Source of the DNA: Inquilinus sp. Marseille-Q2685
GTDB taxonomy: Bacteria; Pseudomonadota; Alphaproteobacteria; DSM-16000; Inquilinaceae
Length of the DNA: 64,000 nucleotides
Assembly: GCF_916619195.1 (NCBI RefSeq)
Contig: NZ_CAKAKL010000013.1
Coordinates: 62,001 to 126,000 of the forward strand
Direction: 5' to 3'
Under the pieces are notes generated by a model. That model saw nothing but the letters and a program-made list of their open reading frames with translations. It did no database searches and was not told the DNA's origin. A program made the position numbers and the translations under genes. Below are positions 58,661-64,000 of the stretch, piece after piece. Position 1 is the stretch's first letter. Each line of letters starts with the position of its first letter.

Positions 58661-60016
58661 TCAGAAGCGGGTGGTCAGACCGAGCGTCACGCCGTAACGC
58701 GTCGGTCCGTCGATCTGCTCCTCGCCCTCGCCGGTCAGCGTCAGCCCGACCTGGTCGTCCAGGTCGACGCCGAGCCCGCCGAAGACGGTGCGGGTCTCGA
58801 TGGTGGTGCTGATCTCGGTGTCGAGTGCCCGGCTGTAGCCGGCAAAGCCCCGCAGCCGGTCCGTCGCCTGCCAGTCGCCGCGCACCAGCCAGCCGACCTG
58901 CCAGTCGCCATGCCGGTCGCGGCTGAACGGCAGCTGGAAGGTCAGCCACAGCCGCTCGGCGAAGAGGTGCTGCTGGAAGCCCGGCGTCAGGGTCAGCACG
59001 TCGAAGCCGTCATAGGCCTGGTAGCGGACATCGCCGGTCAGGGCGGTGCGACCGAGGAAGCCCTGCCGGTCGCCTGCGCGGATGCTGGCGGTGACGCCGC
59101 CGGCCAGCGACCAGCGCGGCAGGAACTCCGAACCCGGAGCCAGCGTGGCTGTCAGCGTGCCTTCGATGTCGTCGGCGAGGCGCTGGAAGATCCCGGCCTC
59201 GAACTGCTCGCTGAACTCGCCGAAGCGGCTGTGGAACGAGACTCCGCCGAAGACCGCCGTGGCCGGCGAGAAGCGGTAGCCGATGCTGACGCCGCCTTCG
59301 CGCCAGGGCGCCCGCGCGACGCCGTCATAGACGCTGTAGCCGCCGCTCAGGTCGAGCCGCCAGGGATGGTCGATCGTGCTGCCCGCGGCCAGGCGCCGGC
59401 GCCGTTCGGCGATGTCGGCATTGCCGGGCTCGCGGGCCTCGGCCAGATCGTATTCGGCGGCCGCAGAGTCGAGCTGGCCGCGTGCCGCGGCGACGTCGCC
59501 AAGCCCGACATGGGGGTCGGCCAGGTTCGGGGCCGCGTCCCGGGCGGCGCGATAGGCGCTCTCCGCCTCGTCCAGCCGGTTCTGGTAGAGGGCGAGGCGG
59601 CCCTTGAGGGCCAGCGCCTCGGCGTTGCCCGGGTCCCGGGCCAGGACGGCATCGGCCTCCGCCGCCGCCTCGGCATAGCGGCCCTGATAGCTGCGGATGC
59701 GCGCGATGGCGAGCCGGACATCGGCATAGTCCGGCGCCAGCGCCTGTGCCTGGCCCAGCGTGTCCAGCGCCAGGTCGTAGCGCTGCTGGAAGCCCTGGAT
59801 CTGGCCGAGCAGCAGCAGGATGTCGGCATCCTTCGGGGCCAGAGCCCGGGCCCGGGCCAGCAGTTGGGCGGCGCGGTCGAAATCATTGACCCGGCGCGCC
59901 TCCAGTGCCGATTTGTACAGATCCTCGGCCGTGGCCGCGCGGGCGGCTGGGACCGTGCCGGCGACCAGCATAAGCGCGAGCAGCGCGGCGGCGCAGGCGC
60001 CGCGGCCCGGCTTCAC
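58661..60016 (-). CDS. YaiO-like outer-membrane protein with TPR N-terminus
   Basis: 451 residues. Signal peptide (ACAAALLALMLVAGTVPAARA), then five to six TPR units over residues about 30-210, for example YKSALEARRVNDFDRAAQLLARARALAPKDA and LDTLGQAQALAPDYADVRLAIARIRSYQGR. From about 215 the chain is a beta barrel of alternating strands (DLSGGYSVYDGVARAPWREGGVSIGYRF) ending with a C-terminal Phe, as in outer-membrane proteins; the barrel matches YaiO. The design parallels PgaA, whose TPR part guides the polymer to an outer-membrane pore. Overlaps the response-regulator gene by 4 bp. Confidence 0.86.
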   Translation of the reverse strand: MKPGRGACAAALLALMLVAGTVPAARAATAEDLYKSALEARRVNDFDRAAQLLARARALAPKDADILLLLGQIQGFQQRYDLALDTLGQAQALAPDYADVRLAIARIRSYQGRYAEAAAEADAVLARDPGNAEALALKGRLALYQNRLDEAESAYRAARDAAPNLADPHVGLGDVAAARGQLDSAAAEYDLAEAREPGNADIAERRRRLAAGSTIDHPWRLDLSGGYSVYDGVARAPWREGGVSIGYRFSPATAVFGGVSFHSRFGEFSEQFEAGIFQRLADDIEGTLTATLAPGSEFLPRWSLAGGVTASIRAGDRQGFLGRTALTGDVRYQAYDGFDVLTLTPGFQQHLFAERLWLTFQLPFSRDRHGDWQVGWLVRGDWQATDRLRGFAGYSRALDTEISTTIETRTVFGGLGVDLDDQVGLTLTGEGEEQIDGPTRYGVTLGLTTRF

Positions 60017-60408
60017 GACGACCTCTTGCGGTGGTTCAGAATCCGCTGGATGCGCAGCACCAGCTCGTCGGGCAGAAACGGCTTGACCAGATAGTCATGG
60101 GCGCCAAGGGACAGGCCGGCGACCACGTCCTGTTCCTGCCGGCGCGCGGTCAGCATGATGACCGGGACCTCGCGGGTCGCGCCACTGTCGGCGAGGCGTT
60201 GCAGCACCTGGAAGCCGTCGAGGCCCGGCATCATGCCGTCGAGCACGATCAGGTCGGGCGGCGACGCCGAGGCCATGGCAAGGGCCGCCTCGCCATCCTC
60301 CGCGAGTTCGACCTCGTAGCCGCGGCTGCGCAGCTTGAATTCGAGCAGGTCGCGCAGCAGCTCGTCGTCGTCCACGACCAGGATCTTGGGCTTGGAAGGC
60401 GACGTCAC
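60013..60408 (-). CDS. Stand-alone response regulator receiver domain
   Basis: 131 residues, a single CheY-like domain with no output domain. The acidic pocket is D13-D14, the phosphorylated residue D57 (LIVLDGMMPG), with T87 and K109 completing the site. A short basic tail (NHRKRSS) follows. No histidine kinase is in the window, so the phosphodonor is elsewhere. It lies inside the exopolysaccharide operon, overlapping both neighbours by 4 bp, so its level is tied to the synthase. A direct switch by protein contact, perhaps with the HEAT protein, is likely. Confidence 0.92.
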   Translation of the reverse strand: MTSPSKPKILVVDDDELLRDLLEFKLRSRGYEVELAEDGEAALAMASASPPDLIVLDGMMPGLDGFQVLQRLADSGATREVPVIMLTARRQEQDVVAGLSLGAHDYLVKPFLPDELVLRIQRILNHRKRSS

Positions 60409-62063
60409 GGTTCAGGGCTCCTTCCCGGCTGAAGGCCGTCGAGCAGCCCGTGGACGGCGATGCCGGCGAAAGCCGGCCAGGCGGAGAGAACCGGCCGGAT
60501 GCGGCCGATCGCGGCCGTCAGTGCTGCGGCGTCGCCGAGGAAGCTGAGCCGGCCGGCGGGCAGCCGGTGGTCACCCTGGCGACGATAGGCCTGCCCCGCC
60601 GGGTTGGCGCGCGGCCGGTCGAGCAGGACGAGAATGCGGTGTCCGTCAAGCGAAATTCGCCACAGCTCGCCCTCCGCCGCCGGGCGGAAGGACTGGACGC
60701 GGTCGTCCGGCAACGGCCCCGCTTCCAGCGCGACCGTCGCCGCCCGGCCATGCGCGCCGGCCCAGGCCAGGGCGCTTTCGGCCGCGGCGACGATATCGTC
60801 CGGCTTCGTGCGATAGGTCATGACCACGAAGCGGTCCGCCGCCGCTGCGAGCCGGTCGAGGGCGCCGGCCATCTCCGGCATGTCGAGCCACCAGAAGGGC
60901 AGGACTGCCTCGATGGGGCAGTCGGCCTCCCGCTTCAGCCGCTCCATCGTATCCAGATAGGCGGCGATGCCGGCGGCCCGGTCGAGCGGCCAGCCCGTCA
61001 GCAGATACGGCTCGATATCGTACTGGATGCCGTCCAGGGCCGGCGACCCGCCGCGGTTGAAGGCGGCGATCGCTCGCGTGCGCTCCAGGAACGGCGACCG
61101 GCCCGTTTTCGTGATGGCGGCCGGATCCCCTTCAACGGCCCAGACCGCCAGGTTCCCGGCGCGGGCGGCCTGAAGGAAGGACCGCAACCGGCCGGCATCC
61201 GCCACCGCGCCGTCGCGGATGTCAAGGCCGATGAAGATCCGGTCCAGTCCATGGGCCTGTGCCGCAGCGATCAGGCCGTCGCCGTCATCCCGCCACTGCG
61301 ACGGCCGCCAGATCCAGGTCGACAGCGGAACCGGCCGGTCCTCGCCTTCCCGCAAGCGGAGCGAGTGCAGCGAGATCCGTGCCGGCCCGGACGGGCAGCG
61401 GAAGGTTGCCGCGACAGCAGAGCCATGCGCCCGATCGCTTGGAAGCGGCATGATTTCCTGCCGGCCGATGCCCGGAGGCAGGCGACCGAGCAGGCTATCG
61501 TCGCCGCGACCCAGAGCCACATCGAAGGGCGCATCGGCGTCGTACTCCGTAGCAAAGGCGAGCCGGGCGCCGCGGGGAAGACGGCCGGGCAGCTCGGCGA
61601 CGGCCTCGCCCGCCGCCGTCCCGGCCGGACAATCCGCCGCGAAGGCCCCGGGGCCGATCTTGTCCAGCGTCGCCCGGCCGACGGTTCGCAGCGTCGCCTG
61701 GTCCAGCAGATCCGGCCCGACCGGCAGCACGGGAACGGCGTCCTGGGTGCGCCCGTCATCGAGTTCGATTTCCGAGATCGCCATCGGTTCATCCGGGTGA
61801 CCGGGCACCGGCCCGATCAGCCGGAGCACCGGGGCCTGCGGGGCCTCTGAGGCCTGCGAGGCCGGCTCGAATCCGAGCCACAGGACACGGGCATCGCCGA
61901 CCGGCAGGGCCACCGCGGGGCATCGGTCCGGACGGTCCTGCGAGATCGCGAGCACAAGGCGGGCGCCCGCCACGTCTTCGGACGTCCGACTGATACCGGC
62001 CCCGGCCGGCGGCGATGCGCATACGCTCAGCCAGACGATCGAAGCAGCAGCAGCAAGCGCCAT
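60405..62063 (-). CDS. Probable secreted TIM-barrel glycosidase-like protein, exopolysaccharide operon
   Basis: 552 residues. A hydrophobic N-terminus (AAAASIVWLSVCASPPAGAG) looks like a signal peptide, possibly with a lipid-attached Cys15. Residues about 30-240 are beta-rich. Residues about 245-540 look like a (beta/alpha)8 barrel with DRIFIGLDIRDGAV, LDGIQYDIEPYLLTGW (Asp349 and Glu351 at the usual strand-4 catalytic place), AVLPFWWLD and RFVVMTYRTK. It is not close to PgaB by eye, but could do the same job of trimming or deacetylating the polymer in the periplasm. First gene of the operon. I infer the fold only from pattern. Confidence 0.72.
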   Translation of the reverse strand: MALAAAASIVWLSVCASPPAGAGISRTSEDVAGARLVLAISQDRPDRCPAVALPVGDARVLWLGFEPASQASEAPQAPVLRLIGPVPGHPDEPMAISEIELDDGRTQDAVPVLPVGPDLLDQATLRTVGRATLDKIGPGAFAADCPAGTAAGEAVAELPGRLPRGARLAFATEYDADAPFDVALGRGDDSLLGRLPPGIGRQEIMPLPSDRAHGSAVAATFRCPSGPARISLHSLRLREGEDRPVPLSTWIWRPSQWRDDGDGLIAAAQAHGLDRIFIGLDIRDGAVADAGRLRSFLQAARAGNLAVWAVEGDPAAITKTGRSPFLERTRAIAAFNRGGSPALDGIQYDIEPYLLTGWPLDRAAGIAAYLDTMERLKREADCPIEAVLPFWWLDMPEMAGALDRLAAAADRFVVMTYRTKPDDIVAAAESALAWAGAHGRAATVALEAGPLPDDRVQSFRPAAEGELWRISLDGHRILVLLDRPRANPAGQAYRRQGDHRLPAGRLSFLGDAAALTAAIGRIRPVLSAWPAFAGIAVHGLLDGLQPGRSPEP

Positions 62064-62124
62064 CTGGTCACCGAAATCGACGTGTCACGGGCTGATGCAC
62101 GAACCCGGGCAATGTTCGGCATCG

Positions 62125-62130
62125 AGTATA
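62125..62130 (-). promoter_or_regulatory. Possible -10 element of the exopolysaccharide operon
   Basis: On the minus strand TATACT lies 62 bp before the operon's first start codon (62063). No good -35 TTGACA-like element is present at 16-18 bp, so an activator or another sigma factor would be needed. Confidence 0.25.
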
Positions 62131-62293
62131 GTTAGGAACGGCCGCCGCAGAACCCCGATCAGTGCGAAAAATATTCCATTGGATGTGACGAAAACCGGGA
62201 CGCTGCAGCGTTCCTGCGATGTTTCGCATTGCCAGCTTCGCCACGGCGGGCCATAGCGGCGGCGCGACGCAACTTCCGGGGATGGGGCCGGCG

Positions 62294-63010
62294 ATGCGCT
62301 TCATCGAGACGTTCGACCTCTATCCCTTCCTCGACACGGTGGTCAGCCTGACCGCGGCCTTTGTCCTGGGCACGCTGATCGGCGCCGAGCGGCAGTACCG
62401 CCAGCGCACCGCGGGCCTGCGGACCTGCGTCCTGGTCGCGGTCGGCGCCGCCGCCTTCGTCGACCTGGCCGCCCGCATCGCCGGCAGTGCCGAGGCGGTG
62501 CGCGTGATCTCCTACGTCGTCTCCGGCATCGGCTTTCTCGGCGCCGGCGTGATCATGAAGGAGGGGATGAATGTCCGCGGCCTGAACACGGCGGCGACGC
62601 TGTGGTGTTCCGCCGCCGTCGGCGCCTGCACCGGCGCCGACATGGTGGCCGAGGCCGCGCTGCTGACCATCTTCGTCATCGCCGGCAACACGCTGCTGCG
62701 GCCGCTGGTCAACGCCATCAACCGCATCCCCTTCGACGAGCGGGCGTCGGAGGCGACCTACGAGGTGCGCGTGACCACCACCCCGACGGCGATGCCGGCG
62801 ATCCGCGAGCTGCTGCTGGACCAGTTGCAGGCGGCGCGGTATCCGGCCAGCGACGACGAGGTGATCGAGCGTGGCGAGGACGCAGTCGAGATCGTCGCCA
62901 CGCTGGTCAGCACCGCGGTGAACCCGAAGGAGCTGGAGGCCGTGGTCGCCCGGCTCGGGAAGCAGCCGGGCGTCAGCCATGCCAGCTGGGAAGCCAGCAC
63001 CAAGGACTGA
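62294..63010 (+). CDS. MgtC/SapB family membrane protein
   Basis: 238 residues. Four to five N-terminal helices with the MgtC signature GTLIGAERQYRQRTAGLRTCVLVAVGAAAF and VVSGIGFLGAGVIMKEG, then a soluble C-terminal ACT-like part (residues about 155-238, EVRVTTTPTAMPAIRELLLD). MgtC proteins help growth at low magnesium and, in pathogens, restrain the F-type ATP synthase; the chromosomal SapB-type role is less clear. The ATG at 62294 follows GGGGATGGGG and matches the family start. Divergent from the exopolysaccharide operon, convergent with the aldo/keto reductase gene 9 bp away. Confidence 0.9.
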   Translation: MRFIETFDLYPFLDTVVSLTAAFVLGTLIGAERQYRQRTAGLRTCVLVAVGAAAFVDLAARIAGSAEAVRVISYVVSGIGFLGAGVIMKEGMNVRGLNTAATLWCSAAVGACTGADMVAEAALLTIFVIAGNTLLRPLVNAINRIPFDERASEATYEVRVTTTPTAMPAIRELLLDQLQAARYPASDDEVIERGEDAVEIVATLVSTAVNPKELEAVVARLGKQPGVSHASWEASTKD

Positions 63011-63019
63011 CGCCCGCCC

Positions 63020-64000
63020 TCACCGCTCCCGGGCCGGCCCTTCCGGCGGGCGGTCGATCAGCTTTTCGATCTCCGCCATTGCCTCGGGCCGCAGCGGCCC
63101 CTTCTCCAGCGCGCCGGCATTCTCCCGCACCTGCGCCACCGAGCGGAAGCCGGGGATCGGCAGGGTGCGCGGCGACCTGGCCCAGAGCCAGGCGAGCGCA
63201 CCCTGGGCCGGGGTGCGACCGTCGGCGGTCAGCAGGTGCCGGATCCGCTCCAGCCGGTCGGCGAAACCGGGCGCAACGCGGCCGTCCTTGAAATAGTCCA
63301 TCCAGGTGAAGGTGTTGGACCGGACGTCGTCCGCCGGCAGCACCTGCCCGGCCGCGAATTTGCCGGTCAGCAGACCCATGGCGAGCGGCGAGCGGTTGAT
63401 CGAGATCAGTCCGTTGGCTTCGATCACGCCGAGCATGGTCGGCGCATCGAAGAACAGGTTCATGCCGTGCTGCACGGCGACGAAGCCGTCCCGCCCGGCA
63501 TGGGCCGCCGCCCGCTCCGGGAAATCGGTGCTCCAGCCATAGGCGCCGATGGTGCCGGCGGCGCGCAGATCGTCCAGCACGTCGAACACCTCGCCGGCCC
63601 GCTCGATCGGCAGGTTGTTGAGGTGGAGTTGCACCAGGTCGATGCGGTCGCGGCGCAGCCGGCGCAGCGATCCCTCCACAGCGCTGCGGGCCTCGCGCTT
63701 GAGGTCGCCCTCCGCGATGCTGCCGGTAAGCTGCTTCGTCGCCGGGTCGAAGCGGTTGCCCAGCTTGGTCGCGATCACCACGTCGTCCCGGCCTTCCAGG
63801 GCCCGGCCCAGCACCTCCTCGGAATGGCCGGCGCCGTAGACGTCGGCGGTGTCGAAGAACCGGATGCCGAGATCGACGGCGCAATGGATCGCCGCGATCG
63901 ATTCCGCGTCGTCGACCGCGCCGTAGCCGAGCGGCGTGTCGCCGGCGAAGAACGGGCCGCCGATCGCCCAGCAGCCGAGGCCGAGGCGCGGCACCTCGCG
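63020..64000 (-). CDS. Aldo/keto reductase, partial at the right edge
   Basis: At least 326 residues; the true start lies beyond 64000, since the frame stays open to the end and the family normally has several residues before V-P-R-L-G-L-G-C-W. The catalytic tetrad is visible: Asp and Tyr in DTADVYGAGHSEEVLG, Lys in VIATKLG and His in LVQLHLNN. NADPH-binding SxxxR-type residues are in GFRSVAQVRENAGAL near the C-terminus. A soluble NADPH-dependent carbonyl reductase of the large AKR (YajO/IolS-like) group. Substrate unknown. Confidence 0.88.
   Translation of the reverse strand, partial: REVPRLGLGCWAIGGPFFAGDTPLGYGAVDDAESIAAIHCAVDLGIRFFDTADVYGAGHSEEVLGRALEGRDDVVIATKLGNRFDPATKQLTGSIAEGDLKREARSAVEGSLRRLRRDRIDLVQLHLNNLPIERAGEVFDVLDDLRAAGTIGAYGWSTDFPERAAAHAGRDGFVAVQHGMNLFFDAPTMLGVIEANGLISINRSPLAMGLLTGKFAAGQVLPADDVRSNTFTWMDYFKDGRVAPGFADRLERIRHLLTADGRTPAQGALAWLWARSPRTLPIPGFRSVAQVRENAGALEKGPLRPEAMAEIEKLIDRPPEGPARER

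Noticed and set aside
13520-62182. Exact 13-base match AATATTCCATTGG at 13520 and 62170
   Set aside because: Both lie in promoter regions, but many 13-base repeats are expected by chance in 64 kb, so no link is claimed.

Overview
This window is about 70% GC and gene-dense, and its gene families point to an alphaproteobacterium. Rhodospirillales (an Azospirillum- or Inquilinus-like organism) is my guess, inferred from the prkA-yeaH-spoVR operon, a Tat-type OpgD followed by OpgH, DUF4893, AzlCD, many ABC importers and two kinds of GC-rich palindromic repeat. I found no rRNA, tRNA, CRISPR array, phage gene, transposase or replication origin. It reads as ordinary chromosome or chromid, rich in metabolic and envelope functions.

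Layout. 1-6.7 kb: end of a YdcZ-type DMT transporter gene, a glutathione transferase divergent from a LysR regulator, a VOC protein, a secreted protein of unknown role, a ChaN-like lipoprotein and a DedA-PAP2-LssY membrane phosphatase. 6.8-13.5 kb: an SDR, a polyamine-type ABC importer (binding protein plus two permeases, no ATPase), an APC permease, and a second SDR divergent from a LysR regulator. 14.6-19.1 kb: a 697-residue RTX repeat protein, a small six-cysteine secreted protein, Dps and a serine hydrolase. 19.2-23.0 kb: a TPP-dependent enzyme and a lysR-azlC-azlD cluster. 23.6-28.5 kb: the prkA-yeaH-spoVR stress operon. 28.5-34.3 kb: an MscS channel, an LtrA protein, a cyclase-type sensor domain with no cyclase, an SDR and an AraC regulator. 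34.3-37.5 kb: a three-gene operon of a GNAT/C39 fusion protein, a RimK-like ATP-grasp ligase and a secreted DUF4893 protein. 37.6-43.7 kb: an LtaS-type sulfatase-fold membrane enzyme, then opgD, a small gene and opgH for periplasmic glucans. 43.8-47.8 kb: a sugar-binding protein, ThuA and DUF2264 operon. 47.9-56.1 kb: an eight-gene catabolic operon (Rieske oxygenase, FAD oxidoreductase, M14 deacylase, two polar amino-acid binding proteins, three permeases) behind a perfect palindromic operator. 56.2-62.1 kb: five genes, four of whose junctions are 4-bp stop/start overlaps or close to it, that look like an exopolysaccharide machine. 62.3-64 kb: an MgtC-family protein and an aldo/keto reductase cut by the window edge.

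How they work together. Envelope and surface functions dominate: glucan synthesis (opgD/opgH), the exopolysaccharide operon, MscS, the RTX protein and the membrane phosphatases. The second theme is uptake and breakdown of nitrogenous or sugar compounds. Every ABC importer here lacks its ATP-binding subunit, so each must borrow one from elsewhere in the genome. The best candidates for undescribed biology are the exopolysaccharide operon at 56.2-62.1 kb, the acetyltransferase/protease plus ATP-grasp operon at 34.3-37.5 kb, and the Rieske operon at 47.9-56.1 kb.
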